This document shows, piece by piece, positions 8,012-18,048 of a stretch of DNA of 64,000 nt. The first letter of the stretch is position 1. Every line of letters starts with the position of its first letter. The notes under the pieces were generated by a model. That model searched no databases and was not told the origin of the DNA. It saw nothing but the letters and a program-made list of their open reading frames with translations. The stretch covers positions 558,001 to 622,000 of the forward strand of contig NZ_FTOM01000001.1 in the NCBI RefSeq assembly GCF_900156695.1, in the 5' to 3' direction. The stretch comes from Phaeovulum vinaykumarii. Lineage in GTDB: Bacteria; Pseudomonadota; Alphaproteobacteria; Rhodobacterales; Rhodobacteraceae. The position numbers and the translations under genes are program-made.

Positions 8012-9346
8012 ATGCCCGACAGCGCCCCGCCCCCTTCCCCGCCTATCGCGCCCGGCCCGGACCGCACCGGCGCCCTTGACGCGCGCATCGCCCGCCTTGT
8101 CGGCGACCGGCGCGGCGATCTGATCGCGCTGACGCAGGCGCTGATCGCCATTCCCACGCTGAACCCGCCCGGCCGCGACTATCTGCGCATCTGCGAATAT
8201 CTGGGCGGCGTCCTCGAGGCGCAGGGCTTCACCGTCGAGCTGATGCGCGCCCACGGCAGCCCCGGCGATTGCGCCGCCTATCCGCGCTGGAACATGCTGG
8301 CGCGCAGGGCCGGTGCGCGCCCCGGACCTTGCGTGCATTTCAACAGCCACCATGACGTGGTCGAGGTCGGCCAGGGCTGGACCCGCGACCCCTTCGGCGG
8401 CGCGCTCGAGGACGGGCGCATCTATGGCCGCGGCGCCTGTGACATGAAGGGGGGGCTGGCGGCCTCGGTCATCGCGGCGCTGGCCTTCATCGACGCCTGC
8501 CCCGATTTCGCCGGCGCGATCGAGATCTCGGCCACCGCGGACGAGGAATCGGGCGGCTATGGCGGGGTGGCCTTCATGGCCGAACGCGGCCTCTTTGCGC
8601 CCGAGCGCGTGCAGCATGTGCTGATCCCAGAACCGCTGGGCAAGGATTGCATCTGCCTGGGCCATCGCGGCGTCTGGTGGGCCGAGATCGAGACGCGCGG
8701 GCGCATCGCGCACGGCTCGATGCCGTTCCTGGGCGACAGCGCCATCCGCCACATGGGCGCGCTGATGGCCGAGATCGAGGCGCGGCTCCTGCCCGAACTG
8801 GCCGGCCGGCGCACCGCCATGCCGGTCATCCCCGATGGCGCGCGGGCCTCGACGCTGAACATCAACTCGATCCACGGCGGCGAGGCCGAACCCGAGCCCG
8901 GATCGACCGCGCTGCCCGCGCCCTGCGTGGCCGACAGCTGCCGCATGGTGATCGACCGGCGCTTCCTGATCGAGGAAGACCTCGGGGCGGTCAAGGCCGA
9001 GATGGTGGCGCTGCTGGAGCGTCTGGCGCGCGACCGCCCCGGCTTCCGCTACGAGATCCGCGACCTGTTCGAGGTCCAGCCCAGCATGACCGACGAAGCC
9101 GCGCCGGTGGTGCGCACGACCGAAGCCGCCATCGCCCGCGTGCTGGGGCGGCAGGCGCGCCATGTGGTCTCGCCCGGCACATACGACCAGAAGCACATCG
9201 ACCGGATCGGCAAGCTGGGCAATTGCATCGCCTATGGGCCGGGGCGGCTGGAGCTGGCGCATCAGCCCGACGAATGGGTGGGCGTCGAAGACATGGAAGA
9301 CAGCGCCCGCGTCATGGCGCTGGTGCTGGCCGATCTGCTGGGCTGA
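8012..9346 (+). CDS. M20 family deacylase (ArgE/DapE type)
   Basis: Cytosolic zinc-dependent amidohydrolase of the M20 family (444 aa). Metal-binding motifs appear in order: NSHHDVVEVG (His and Asp), GRGACDMKGG (bridging Asp), ATADEESGGYG (general-base Glu and ligand Glu) and PGTYDQKHID near the C-terminus (last His). The dimerisation lid domain lies between (HGSMPFLGDSAIRHM). Family members remove acyl groups from ornithine, diaminopimelate or other amino acids. The proline-rich N-terminus and stand-alone position do not show which substrate is used, so no gene symbol is given. It is convergent with panC, 55 bases apart. Confidence 0.85.
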   Translation: MPDSAPPPSPPIAPGPDRTGALDARIARLVGDRRGDLIALTQALIAIPTLNPPGRDYLRICEYLGGVLEAQGFTVELMRAHGSPGDCAAYPRWNMLARRAGARPGPCVHFNSHHDVVEVGQGWTRDPFGGALEDGRIYGRGACDMKGGLAASVIAALAFIDACPDFAGAIEISATADEESGGYGGVAFMAERGLFAPERVQHVLIPEPLGKDCICLGHRGVWWAEIETRGRIAHGSMPFLGDSAIRHMGALMAEIEARLLPELAGRRTAMPVIPDGARASTLNINSIHGGEAEPEPGSTALPAPCVADSCRMVIDRRFLIEEDLGAVKAEMVALLERLARDRPGFRYEIRDLFEVQPSMTDEAAPVVRTTEAAIARVLGRQARHVVSPGTYDQKHIDRIGKLGNCIAYGPGRLELAHQPDEWVGVEDMEDSARVMALVLADLLG

Positions 9347-9401
9347 GGCGACACGGGAAGGCACCGCCTCAACGCCGCCGCGCCCCAAAGCCCGCCGCGT
9401 C

Positions 9402-10235
9402 TCAGAGCCGGATGTTGTCGATCAGGCGCACGCCCCCGATCCATGCCGCCGCCAGAAGCCGCGCGGGCCGGTCTGCCTGCTCGAGGGGCGCAAGCCCGTC
9501 CTCGGCGCGCAGTTCCAGATATTCGACCTCCGCATAGCCCCCCGCCAGGATCGCGGCGCGCGCGGCGGCCAGCGTCGGGGCGACCGGCGCGCCCGCCACC
9601 AGCGCCTCGGAGGCGTCCTGAAGCGCGCGATAGAGCGCCGGGGCCGCAGCCCGCGCCGCCGTATCAAGGCGGGCATTGCGCGAGGACAGCGCCAGCCCGT
9701 CGGCCTCGCGCACGGTGGGACAGCCGATGATCTCGACATCGAGATCGAGATCGGCCACCAGCCGCCGGACCACCTGCAATTGCTGGAAATCCTTTTCGCC
9801 GAAATAGGCGCGCTCGGCCCCGGTCATGCCGAAAAGCTTGCTGACCACCGTCGCCACGCCGTCGAAATGGCCCGGCCGATGCGCCCCGCACAGCCCCTCG
9901 GAGACGCCCGAGACCGAGACATTGGTGGCAAAGCCCGCCGGATAGACCTGATCGGGGTCGGGCACGAAGATCGCGTCCACCTCGAAGGGCGCCAGAAGGG
10001 CGGCGTCACGGGTCTCGGTGCGCGGGTAATTGGCCAGATCCTCGGGGCTGTTGAACTGGCGCGGGTTGACGAAGATGGTCACGATCACGCGGTCGCATGC
10101 GGCGCGCGCGGCATCGACCAGGCTCAGGTGCCCGGCATGGAGCGCCCCCATCGTGGGCACGACGCCCACGCTCTGGCCCGCGCGTTTCCAGGCCCGCACC
10201 TTCTGGCGCAGCGGCCCCACCTGACGAACGATCAT
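9402..10235 (-). CDS. panC: Pantothenate synthetase
   Basis: Joins pantoate and beta-alanine with ATP in the last step of pantothenate (coenzyme A precursor) synthesis. The 277-aa product shows [15 protein letters not shown] (nucleotide-binding HIGH-like motif), [48 protein letters not shown] and the KMSKS-like ALSSRNARL. Length is typical. Its ATG overlaps the panB stop by four bases, indicating coupled translation. Convergent with the upstream M20 gene. Confidence 0.97.
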   Translation of the reverse strand: MIVRQVGPLRQKVRAWKRAGQSVGVVPTMGALHAGHLSLVDAARAACDRVIVTIFVNPRQFNSPEDLANYPRTETRDAALLAPFEVDAIFVPDPDQVYPAGFATNVSVSGVSEGLCGAHRPGHFDGVATVVSKLFGMTGAERAYFGEKDFQQLQVVRRLVADLDLDVEIIGCPTVREADGLALSSRNARLDTAARAAAPALYRALQDASEALVAGAPVAPTLAAARAAILAGGYAEVEYLELRAEDGLAPLEQADRPARLLAAAWIGGVRLIDNIRL

Positions 10236-11068
10236 CGCGCACCCCCGGTTTCGGCAAAAACATGTTCGGCCGCCGGAAAGCGGCGCGCGCGCACATCGGC
10301 GGCATAGGCGGCCACGGCCTCCTCCGCAGCGGCGCCCAGTTCGGCATAGCGGCGCACGAAGCGCGGCCGGAAATCGGTGAACATGCCCAGCATGTCGTCG
10401 ATCACCAGCACCTGCCCGTCGCAGGCCGCCGAGGCCCCGATCCCGATGGTGGGAATGGCCAGTTCCGCCGTCAGCGCCGCGGCCAGCGGCTCGGACACCT
10501 TTTCCAGAACCACCGCAAAGGCGCCCGCCTCGGCCACGGCGCGGGCATCCGCGCGCACCCGGTCGGCATCGGCGCCGCGCCCCTGCACCCGGTATCCGCC
10601 CAGCGTGTTGACCGCCTGCGGCGTCAGCCCGACATGGGCCATGACCGGGATGCCGCGCGCCACCAGGAAGGCGATCGTCGGCGCCATGGCCACGCCCCCC
10701 TCCAGCTTGACCGCGCCGGCGCCGGTCTCGCGCATGATCCGCGCGGCCGCGGCAAAGGCCTGTTCGGGCCCGGCCTCATAGCTGCCGAAGGGCATGTCGA
10801 CGACCATCAGCGCGCGGTCCAGACCGCGGTTCACCGCCGCCCCGTGCATCACCATCATCTCGACCGACACGCCCAGCGTGGAGGGCAGGCCGTGCAGCAC
10901 CATCCCCACCGAATCCCCCACCAGCACCAGATCGCAGTGACGATCGGCGATCCGGGCCACGGGCGTGGTATAGGCGGTCAGACAGACGATGGGATCGCCC
11001 CCCTTGCGGGCGGCAAGATCGGACGGCATCAGCCGACGCGCAGGCGCAGGCGCAGGCGTGGCGCTCAT
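10232..11068 (-). CDS. panB: 3-Methyl-2-oxobutanoate hydroxymethyltransferase
   Basis: Transfers a one-carbon unit from 5,10-methylene-tetrahydrofolate to alpha-ketoisovalerate, the first committed step to pantothenate. Seen motifs in the 278-aa product: ITDR-equivalent [29 protein letters not shown] (metal-binding Asp), [32 protein letters not shown] and [16 protein letters not shown] with DMLGMF. It is the first gene of the panB-panC unit. The next gene upstream is 580 bases away, so its promoter must lie within that gap. Confidence 0.97.
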   Translation of the reverse strand: MSATPAPAPARRLMPSDLAARKGGDPIVCLTAYTTPVARIADRHCDLVLVGDSVGMVLHGLPSTLGVSVEMMVMHGAAVNRGLDRALMVVDMPFGSYEAGPEQAFAAAARIMRETGAGAVKLEGGVAMAPTIAFLVARGIPVMAHVGLTPQAVNTLGGYRVQGRGADADRVRADARAVAEAGAFAVVLEKVSEPLAAALTAELAIPTIGIGASAACDGQVLVIDDMLGMFTDFRPRFVRRYAELGAAAEEAVAAYAADVRARRFPAAEHVFAETGGAR

Positions 11069-11649
11069 GGCGGTAATCCCCCCTCCTTGGCTCCTCGGAG
11101 GCGCTTTCTATCGCCTGCGGGCCGGGGGGGAAAGCCTTTCGGCCGCACTGCGGCACCAACGCCGCGGCCCGGACGCCTTCCGCTGCGCACCTGCCAGTGG
11201 ACGATGGGAAAAGACGGCAAGGCCCGAAGACAGCAAGGCCCGGTGCCCCCGGCGCGCGGGCCGCGGAAGGCCCGTCCGCACCGAACCGATCTTTGGGCCG
11301 ATCTTTGGCCCGATCTGCGCCCCGATCCACCGCCGCAAGCGCCGCCACCGCGTGCGGCACGGGACCCGATCCCGGCACCGTTGTTCCCCGTCAGCCCCCG
11401 GAAAGGGGCCCGAAAGGTTCAACCCGGACACGTGCGGACAAACCGCAACAATCTGATGCGGACAAAAAAAAGGCCGAGACAAAGCTCGGCCGTAGTCCAA
11501 CAGGGAGGTAGAAGATGCCGCGAGATCGCTCGCGCAACACCCTCACCGCCCGAGATATGTGCACAACGCGCATGGCTCAAGGGAAAAATGCTGCATATGC
11601 AACATGGCCGACATGCGTTGCGGTAATGCCGCAGATCAACCCTGGATTG
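11069..11649. other. 580-base region without a clear gene; contains 12-bp repeats
   Basis: Separates panB from the LysR-type gene. It should hold the panB promoter, though none stands out. Short 12-base units beginning CCGATC follow each other four times at 11286-11333 (CCGATCTTTGGG, CCGATCTTTGGC, then two more diverged copies), and GCAAGGCCCG occurs twice near 11218-11242. A minus-strand terminator sits at 11464-11491. Open frames here are antisense to genes or Arg-rich and look non-coding. Confidence 0.6.
11464..11491 (-). terminator. Intrinsic terminator downstream of the LysR-type gene
   Basis: Arms GGCCGAG (11472-11478) and CTCGGCC (11485-11491) with a six-base loop; on the minus strand the stem is followed by eight T residues. 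It lies about 160 bases past the LysR-type stop codon, so that transcript has a long 3' tail. Confidence 0.85.
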
Positions 11650-12567
11650 TCAGACCATATCCCCGCCGGCCGGCGCCCCGGCCTGAAGCCGGCGATAGGC
11701 CATGATCTCTTCCTGGACGAAATCGCGGAAGGCGGTCACGCGGCGCGACTGGCGCAATTCCTCGGGATAGGCCAGGAACACCGGCACCTCGCCCGATTCG
11801 ACCGAGGGCAGGACGCGCACCAGATCGGGGAAATCGGCGGTCAGGTAATCGGGCAGGATGCCCACGCCGATATCGTTCAAAACGCCCTGGAGCACGCCGA
11901 AGTAATTGTTCACGGTCAGCGTGGAATGGATTTCCTGGGCCAGGATGCGCTGGGCCAGCTCGGCGCCCGCGGTGACCTGCGGCGTGACCGGGTTCTGGCA
12001 GATCAGCCGATGGCCCGCCATGTCCTCGACGCGCTGGGGGCTGCCCGCGCGTGCCAGATAGCGCGGGGAGGCATAGAGGCACATGCGGATGTTCAGCAGC
12101 CGCTTGCGGATCAGATCGGCCTGGCTGGGCTCCTTCATGCGGATGGCGACATCGGCCTCGCGCATGGGCAGGTCAAGGACGCGCTCCTCGAGCATGAGGT
12201 CGATCTTGAGCTCGGGATAGCGTTCATAGAGCTTGACCAGCCGCGGCGCCAGCCACAAGGTGCCAAAGCCGGTGGTGGTGGTCACCTTGAGTTCGCCGAA
12301 GACCTCCTCCTCGCTGTCGCGGATGCGCGCAGCGGCGGTGTCGAGCTTCTTGGCCATGGTCGAGGTGGCCTCGAACAGCAATTCGCCCTGTTCGGTCAGG
12401 ATCAGCCCGCGGGCATGGCGGTGGAACAGCGTGGTGCCCAGGCTGTCTTCCAGCGCCCGGATCTGTCGGCTGACGGCCGATTGCGACAGGTGCAGGACAT
12501 CGCCCGCATGGGTCAGGCTGCCGGCGTCGGCAACGGCGTGAAAGATTCTCAGCTTGTCCCAGTCCAT
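11650..12567 (-). CDS. LysR family transcriptional regulator
   Basis: DNA-binding regulator (305 aa). The N-terminal winged helix-turn-helix is clear: MDWDKLRIFHAVADAGSLTH, then LSQSAVSRQIRALEDSLGTT (recognition helix) and FHRHARGLILTEQGELL. A periplasmic-binding-like sensor domain follows (about residues 90-290). The ATG at 12567 is preferred because family members start here, although an in-frame ATG exists 48 bases upstream. The gene is divergent from the indolepyruvate oxidoreductase with 155 AT-rich bases between them, so it probably controls that gene and itself. The effector is unknown. Confidence 0.9.
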   Translation of the reverse strand: MDWDKLRIFHAVADAGSLTHAGDVLHLSQSAVSRQIRALEDSLGTTLFHRHARGLILTEQGELLFEATSTMAKKLDTAAARIRDSEEEVFGELKVTTTTGFGTLWLAPRLVKLYERYPELKIDLMLEERVLDLPMREADVAIRMKEPSQADLIRKRLLNIRMCLYASPRYLARAGSPQRVEDMAGHRLICQNPVTPQVTAGAELAQRILAQEIHSTLTVNNYFGVLQGVLNDIGVGILPDYLTADFPDLVRVLPSVESGEVPVFLAYPEELRQSRRVTAFRDFVQEEIMAYRRLQAGAPAGGDMV

Positions 12568-12664
12568 CGCGCCGCTTTCGTTCGATACTGCAAGGTTGCT
12601 ATGCCACATTTTCATAGCCCTTGCGCAGTAAACAAGTAGGTTACAACAAAAAATCTTCTTTATT

Positions 12665-12681
12665 GGTCAGCATTTTTGACC
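12665..12681. promoter_or_regulatory. Inverted repeat in the LysR / oxidoreductase divergent promoter
   Basis: GGTCA (12665-12669) and TGACC (12677-12681) form a perfect 5-base inverted repeat around a 7-base spacer. It lies in the most AT-rich part of the gap, about 40 bases before the oxidoreductase start. It is a candidate operator for the divergent LysR-type protein; the assignment is inference. Confidence 0.45.
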
Positions 12682-12722
12682 TAAACTTGTCCGTATGCTC
12701 TTTCAGCAAGAGGAGGTGCCAG

Positions 12723-15700
12723 ATGAGCAGACAGGAGGTTTCGTTGTCGGATCGGTTCGATCTGACGAAAAGCCCGGTGCTGTTGAACGGCACGCAGGCG
12801 CTGGTCCGGCTGATGCTGGCGCAGGCGGCGCGTGACCGGGCGGCGGGCTGGAACACGGCCGGTTACGTCTGCGGCTATCGCGGCAGCCCGCTGGGGGCGG
12901 TGGATCTGCAAATGATGCGGGCCGAGCGCGAATTGAGCGCGGCGCAGATCCGTTTCCAGCCCGGCCTGAACGAGGATCTGGCGGCAACCGCGCTCTGGGG
13001 CACGCAACAGGCCGAATTGCGCGGCGAGGGGCGCTTCGACGGGGTCTTCGGCCTGTGGTACGGCAAGGGGCCGGGGGTGGACCGCTCGGGCGACGTGATG
13101 CGCCACGCCAACATGGCCGGAACGTCACCGCGCGGCGGCGTGCTGATGGCGATGGGCGACGACCACACCGGCGAATCCTCGACCGTGCTGCATCAATCCG
13201 ACTGGGCGATGGTGGATGCCTATATCCCCGTGCTGTCCCCCGCCGGCGTGCAGGAGATCCTGGATTACGGACATTACGGCTATGCGCTGAGCCGCTTTGC
13301 CGGGGTCTGGGTCGGCCTCAAGACCATGAAGGACACGGTCGAGGCCACCGCCGTCGTCGATGGCGACCCGATGCGGATGCGCTTTGTCACCCCCGATTTC
13401 CCGATGCCGCCCGGCGGGCTGAACATCCGGCTGGGCGACACGCCGGTCGCGCAGGAAGCGCGGATGATCGACCACAAGCGTTTCGCCGCCGAGGCCTTTG
13501 CCCGCGCCAACCGCATCGACCGACGCGTGCACGGCAAGCCCGGTGCGCGCATCGGCTTCGTGGCGGCCGGAAAGAACTGGCTCGACCTGGTGCATGCCTT
13601 CGCGCTGCTGGGGCTCGATGACGCGCGGCTCGAGGCGCTGGGCATCACCACCTGGAAGATCGGCCAGACCTTCCCGATGGATGTCGCGTCCTTCACCGAA
13701 TGGGCCGAGGGGCTGGAACTGATCGTCGTGGTCGAGGAAAAGCGCAAGCTGATCGAGGTGCAGGTCAAGGAGGCCATCTTCGACAACCGCCGCGGCCGGC
13801 GCGTCCATGGCTGGAAACATTCCGGCACCGGCGCGGAATTGTTCCCCACGCGCATGGCGCTCGACCCGGTGATGATCGCCGAGAAGATCGGACAGGTGCT
13901 GATCGAGGAGGGCCGCGGCTCCGAGGAGCTGGAAGCCCGCCTGGCCCGGCTGACCGAGGCCCGGCGCGCCGACAACGCCCCCGAGATCGCCGCGCGCGTG
14001 CCGTGGTTCTGCTCGGGCTGCCCGCACAACACCTCGACCCGCGTCCCCGAAGGCAGCCGCGCCTATGCCGGGATCGGCTGTCACTACATGGTGCAGTGGA
14101 TGGACCGCGACACGCAGGGCTTCACCCAGATGGGCGGCGAGGGCGCGAACTGGGTCGGCGAGGCCCCCTTCTCGACCCGGCCGCATGTCTTCCAGAACCT
14201 GGGCGACGGCACCTATAACCATTCCGGTGTGCAGGCGATCCGCTTCGCGCTCGCGGCAGGGACCAACATCACCTACAAGATCCTCTATAACGACGCCGTG
14301 GCCATGACCGGCGGGCAACCCAACGACGGCGGGCTGTCGGCGCCGCAGATCGCGGCCGAACTGCTGGCGATGGGCGTCAAGCCCGTGGTCCTGGTCCATG
14401 ACCCCAAGGAAGGCGTCGATCTGGCCACCTTCCCGCGCGGCATCGAGACCGCGACGCGCGACCGGCTGATGCAGGTGCAGGAACGCCTGGCGCGCGAAAG
14501 GGGCGTGTCGGCCATCCTCTACGTGCAGACCTGCGCCGCCGAGAAACGCCGCCGGCGCAAGCGCGGCGCCTTCCCCGACCCCGACCGCCGCGTCTTCATC
14601 AACACCGACATCTGCGAGGGCTGCGGCGATTGCGGGGTGCAGTCGAATTGCGTCTCGCTGGTGCCGGTCGAAACCGAATTCGGCACCAAGCGGGCGGTCG
14701 ATCAATCCAGCTGCAACAAGGACTTCTCGTGCCTTCAGGGGTTCTGCCCGTCCTTCGTGACGCTGGAGGGCGCGCGCGTGAAGAAGGCCGCCCCCGCCGC
14801 GATCACGCTGCCGGCGATGCCCGAACCGGACCTGCCCGCCCTGACGGAGGGCACGCATAACATCGTCATCACCGGCGTCGGCGGCACCGGCGTCGTGACC
14901 GTGGGCGCGGTGCTGGCGCAGGCCGCCCATATCGACGGCAAGGGTGCGGGCATGATGGAGATGGCGGGCCTGGCGCAGAAGGGGGGCGCGGTCCATATCC
15001 ACCTGCGGCTGGCCGCGCGCCCCGAGGGGATATCCGCGATCCGCGTCGCCGTGGGCGAGGCCGATTGCGTCATCGGCGGCGATCTGGTGGTGACGGCGGG
15101 CGCCAAGACGCTGGGGCTGATGGCCACGGGGCGCACCGGCGCCGTGGTCAATTCCCACGAGATCGTCACCGGCGAATTCACCCGCAACCGTGACTTCCGC
15201 CTGCCTGCCGAACAGCTGCGGCTGGCGCTTCAGGCGCGGCTGGGTGACCGGCTCGCGCTGTTCGATGCCTCGGAGCTGGCGCGGCGGGTGCTGGGCGATT
15301 CGATCTTCTCGAACATGGTGGTGCTGGGCGCGGCCTGGCAAAAGGGGCTGGTGCCGCTGAGCTGGGCCGCGATCCACCGCGCGATCACGCTCAACGGGGC
15401 GGCGGTCAAGGCCAATCTGGCCGCCTTCGAGCTGGGCCGCTATGCCGCCCACGACCCCGCCGGCGCGGCGGGGCTGATCGCCCCCGCGGTCGCGCCCGCC
15501 ACCCCCGACCCGATCGCGGCGCGCGCCGCGCATCTGGCCGAATACCAGGACGAAGCCCTTGCGCAGCGGTTCCGCGAGATGGTCGCCCGCGCGCCCGAGG
15601 AACTGCGCGTCGCGGTGGCGAAGGGCTATCACAAGGTGCTGGCGATCAAGGACGAATACGAGGTCGCCCGGCTGCATCTGCAAACCGCCGCCAAGGCCGC

Positions 15701-16115
15701 AGAGGAATTCGAGGGCGATTTCGAGATCACCTTCCACCTGGCCCCGCCCTTCCTGGCCGGCACGGGCCCCGATGGCCGCCCGCGCAAGCGCGCCTTCGGC
15801 CCCTGGGTGATGCCGATCCTCGAACGTCTGGCGCGGATGAAGCATCTGCGCGGCGGGCCGCGGGACATCTTCGCGCTGAACCCCGACCGCCGCGCCGAAC
15901 GCGCCCTGATCGCGCGCTACGAGGCCGACATGGCCGCGGTGCTGCCCAAGGTCACGCCCGAAAACCTCGAGCTGGTGCGCGAATTGTGCGAGCTGCCGCT
16001 GACCATCCGCGGCTTCGGTCCGGTCAAGGACAAGGCCATGGAAACGGCCGCGCTGCGCCGGGCAGAGTTGCTTTCCGCCCTCACTGCGCCACCCAGACCG
16101 ATGGCCGCCGAATGA
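12723..16115 (+). CDS. Indolepyruvate:ferredoxin oxidoreductase, fused subunits
   Basis: Large cytosolic thiamine-diphosphate enzyme (1130 aa) that oxidatively decarboxylates aryl-pyruvates from aromatic amino acids to acyl-CoA and reduces ferredoxin. Domain order: N-terminal alpha-like pyrimidine-binding region (VCGYRGSPLGAVD, about residues 40-60); TPP-binding block with FCSGCPHNTSTR and FTQMGGEGANWVGEAPF (about 425-485); a cysteine cluster CEGCGDCGVQSNC and CNKDFSCLQGFC (about 630-680); then the gamma-type domain IVITGVGGTGVVTVGAVLAQ (from about 717) and a C-terminal extension of roughly 200 aa. A strong AGAGGAGG precedes the ATG. Archaeal enzymes have separate IorA and IorB; this fused form is usual in proteobacteria. 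The divergent LysR gene is the likely regulator. Confidence 0.93.
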   Translation: MSRQEVSLSDRFDLTKSPVLLNGTQALVRLMLAQAARDRAAGWNTAGYVCGYRGSPLGAVDLQMMRAERELSAAQIRFQPGLNEDLAATALWGTQQAELRGEGRFDGVFGLWYGKGPGVDRSGDVMRHANMAGTSPRGGVLMAMGDDHTGESSTVLHQSDWAMVDAYIPVLSPAGVQEILDYGHYGYALSRFAGVWVGLKTMKDTVEATAVVDGDPMRMRFVTPDFPMPPGGLNIRLGDTPVAQEARMIDHKRFAAEAFARANRIDRRVHGKPGARIGFVAAGKNWLDLVHAFALLGLDDARLEALGITTWKIGQTFPMDVASFTEWAEGLELIVVVEEKRKLIEVQVKEAIFDNRRGRRVHGWKHSGTGAELFPTRMALDPVMIAEKIGQVLIEEGRGSEELEARLARLTEARRADNAPEIAARVPWFCSGCPHNTSTRVPEGSRAYAGIGCHYMVQWMDRDTQGFTQMGGEGANWVGEAPFSTRPHVFQNLGDGTYNHSGVQAIRFALAAGTNITYKILYNDAVAMTGGQPNDGGLSAPQIAAELLAMGVKPVVLVHDPKEGVDLATFPRGIETATRDRLMQVQERLARERGVSAILYVQTCAAEKRRRRKRGAFPDPDRRVFINTDICEGCGDCGVQSNCVSLVPVETEFGTKRAVDQSSCNKDFSCLQGFCPSFVTLEGARVKKAAPAAITLPAMPEPDLPALTEGTHNIVITGVGGTGVVTVGAVLAQAAHIDGKGAGMMEMAGLAQKGGAVHIHLRLAARPEGISAIRVAVGEADCVIGGDLVVTAGAKTLGLMATGRTGAVVNSHEIVTGEFTRNRDFRLPAEQLRLALQARLGDRLALFDASELARRVLGDSIFSNMVVLGAAWQKGLVPLSWAAIHRAITLNGAAVKANLAAFELGRYAAHDPAGAAGLIAPAVAPATPDPIAARAAHLAEYQDEALAQRFREMVARAPEELRVAVAKGYHKVLAIKDEYEVARLHLQTAAKAAEEFEGDFEITFHLAPPFLAGTGPDGRPRKRAFGPWVMPILERLARMKHLRGGPRDIFALNPDRRAERALIARYEADMAAVLPKVTPENLELVRELCELPLTIRGFGPVKDKAMETAALRRAELLSALTAPPRPMAAE

Positions 16116-16174
16116 AGAGTTGACGCGCGGCCCGCGCAAGGTCAGGGAATTCGGAACGTTCACCGGAGTTGGCC

Positions 16175-17071
16175 ATGATCCCGCAGGTCGCGCGCGACGT
16201 CACCTATGCCTTTTCCGCCCGCACACCGGCCGGGCGCAATGTCATCCGCCTGATGGAGAACGCCACCGGCCGGCTGGGGCTGATCCGGCGCGCGCAGGGT
16301 TACGACGCCGAGGTCGCCGCGGGGGCGGATTTCTGGAAGGTGATCGCCACGCGCTATGGCATCGCGCCCCAGGTGATCGGCGGATCGCTGTCGAACATCC
16401 CCGCCACCGGCCCGGTGGTGGTGATCGCCAACCATCCCTTCGGCGTGCTGGACGGGCTGATGATGGGCCATATCCTGTCCCAGCGCCGCGGCCCTGATGG
16501 GTTTCGCATCCTGGCCCATCAGGTGTTCTCGCGCGCGCCCGATCTGGCCCGCGTGATCCTGCCGGTCAGCTTCGACACCACCCCCGCCGCCCGGGAGATC
16601 AACCTGACCACCCGCGCCGCCGCGACCGCGCATCTGAAGGCAGGCGGAGCGGTCGGCATCTTTCCCGGCGGCACCGTCTCGACCGCGGCGCGGCCCTTCG
16701 GGGCACCGATGGACCCGGTCTGGCGCGGCTTTTCGGCACGGATGATCGCGCGTTCGGGGGCGGCGGTGGTGCCGATCTGGTTCGAAGGCGCCAATTCGCG
16801 CCTGTTCCAGGTCGCCTCGCATGTCCATCCGACGCTGCGCATGGGCCTTCTGCTGCGCGAATTCCGCGCGCGCATCAACCGCCCCGTGCGCCTTGTCGTG
16901 GGCGCGCCGATCGCGCCCGAGGTGCTGTCCGAATACGCCCGCGACACGCGCAAGATGATGGATTTCCTGCGCAACGCGACGTATGAATTGTCTCCAAGAC
17001 CCCTGAGAACCCATGCCTACGGATTTGAATTCGAGACACGCTACAGGGGCCGCGAACAACAACGGGCATAA
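16175..17071 (+). CDS. Lysophospholipid acyltransferase family protein (PlsC-like)
   Basis: Membrane-associated glycerolipid acyltransferase (298 aa). The catalytic HX4D motif is present as NHPFGVLDG (about residue 92), the acceptor-binding block as IFPGGTVST and the later proline block as [14 protein letters not shown]. The ATG at 16175 has GGAG six bases upstream; a TTG two codons earlier is less likely. The family makes phosphatidic acid or acylates other lysolipids such as lyso-ornithine lipid. The exact acceptor cannot be read from the sequence. The C-terminus ends 11 bases before murI, so the two may be co-transcribed. Confidence 0.85.
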   Translation: MIPQVARDVTYAFSARTPAGRNVIRLMENATGRLGLIRRAQGYDAEVAAGADFWKVIATRYGIAPQVIGGSLSNIPATGPVVVIANHPFGVLDGLMMGHILSQRRGPDGFRILAHQVFSRAPDLARVILPVSFDTTPAAREINLTTRAAATAHLKAGGAVGIFPGGTVSTAARPFGAPMDPVWRGFSARMIARSGAAVVPIWFEGANSRLFQVASHVHPTLRMGLLLREFRARINRPVRLVVGAPIAPEVLSEYARDTRKMMDFLRNATYELSPRPLRTHAYGFEFETRYRGREQQRA

Positions 17072-17082
17072 AGGGCACGAAC

Positions 17083-17895
17083 ATGGCAGTGGGCGTCTTC
17101 GACAGCGGTCTTGGCGGGTTGACGGTCTATGAGGCGCTGGCCGAGCGCCTGCCCGACGTGCCCTTCGTCTATCTGGGTGACAACGCCCATGCCCCCTATG
17201 GCGTGCGCGATGCCGACGACATCTACCGGCTGACCTGCGCCGGGGTCGAACGGCTGTGGGCCGAGGGCTGCGATCTGGTGATCCTGGCGTGCAACACGGC
17301 CTCGGCCGCCGCGCTCAAGCGCATGCAGGAACGCTGGATCCCCAAGGACAAGCGCGTGCTGGGCGTCTTCGTGCCGCTGATCGAGGCGCTGACCGAACGG
17401 CAATGGGGCGACAATTCCCCCCCGCGCGAGGTGGCGGTGAAACATGTCGCGCTGTTTGCCACGCCCGCCACCGTCTCCAGCCGCGCCTTCCAGCGTGAAC
17501 TGGCCTTCCGCGCCATCGGCGTCGATGTCGAGGCCCAGCCCTGCGGCGGGGTCGTCGATGCCATCGAGCAGGGCGACGAGATCCTGGCCGAAGCGCTGGT
17601 GAAAAGCCACGTCGAGGCGCTCAAGCGGCGCATGCCCCACCCCGAGGCCGCGATCCTGGGCTGCACCCATTATCCCCTGATGGAAGCCGCCTTCCAGGAG
17701 GCGCTGGGCCCGCAGGTCAAGGTCTTCTCGCAGCCGCGGCTGGTGGCGGCGAGCCTGGCCGATTACCTCGACCGCCGCCCCGAGATGCGCGGCCCCGGCC
17801 AGGTGTCGCGCTTCCTGACCACGGGCGACCCGTCCTCGGTCTCGGCCAAGGCCACGCAATTCCTGCGCCACGGCATCCGCTTCGAGGCCGCCTGA
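17083..17895 (+). CDS. murI: Glutamate racemase
   Basis: Converts L-glutamate to D-glutamate for peptidoglycan. The 270-aa product begins [19 protein letters not shown], carries both catalytic cysteines in [11 protein letters not shown] and LGCTHYPLM, and [11 protein letters not shown] in between. All cofactor-independent racemase signatures are intact and the length is typical. It follows the acyltransferase gene by 11 bases. Downstream, 153 bases separate it from leuB. Confidence 0.97.
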   Translation: MAVGVFDSGLGGLTVYEALAERLPDVPFVYLGDNAHAPYGVRDADDIYRLTCAGVERLWAEGCDLVILACNTASAAALKRMQERWIPKDKRVLGVFVPLIEALTERQWGDNSPPREVAVKHVALFATPATVSSRAFQRELAFRAIGVDVEAQPCGGVVDAIEQGDEILAEALVKSHVEALKRRMPHPEAAILGCTHYPLMEAAFQEALGPQVKVFSQPRLVAASLADYLDRRPEMRGPGQVSRFLTTGDPSSVSAKATQFLRHGIRFEAA

Positions 17896-18048
17896 GGGCC
17901 CCCGCCCCGCCGCCCCCGTCCCCTTGTGGACAGGGCTTCGGGGTTCTGCGCCGGCAGGCGCTCGGGGCCCTTGGGGCCTTGCGCGCGCTTGACCCGCGCC
18001 GGGCGAAGGTCTAGGCCGCTTGCGTCCCATTCTGGCGCGGAGGAAACC

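Noticed and set aside
6830-9388. A single 852-residue minus-strand frame covering the M20 gene
   Set aside because: Only its C-terminal 215 residues (DUF1523) look like a real protein; the rest is antisense to the M20 deacylase.
10097-11626. Long open frames antisense to panB and into the gap
   Set aside because: Their products are rich in Arg, His and Pro, as expected for antisense frames in high-GC DNA, and they overlap well-supported genes.
11515-11640. Plus-strand ORF with a good ribosome-binding site (GGGAGGTAGAAG)
   Set aside because: The frame runs on antisense through the whole LysR gene with no family resemblance; the GGGAGG next to the terminator stem is probably coincidental.
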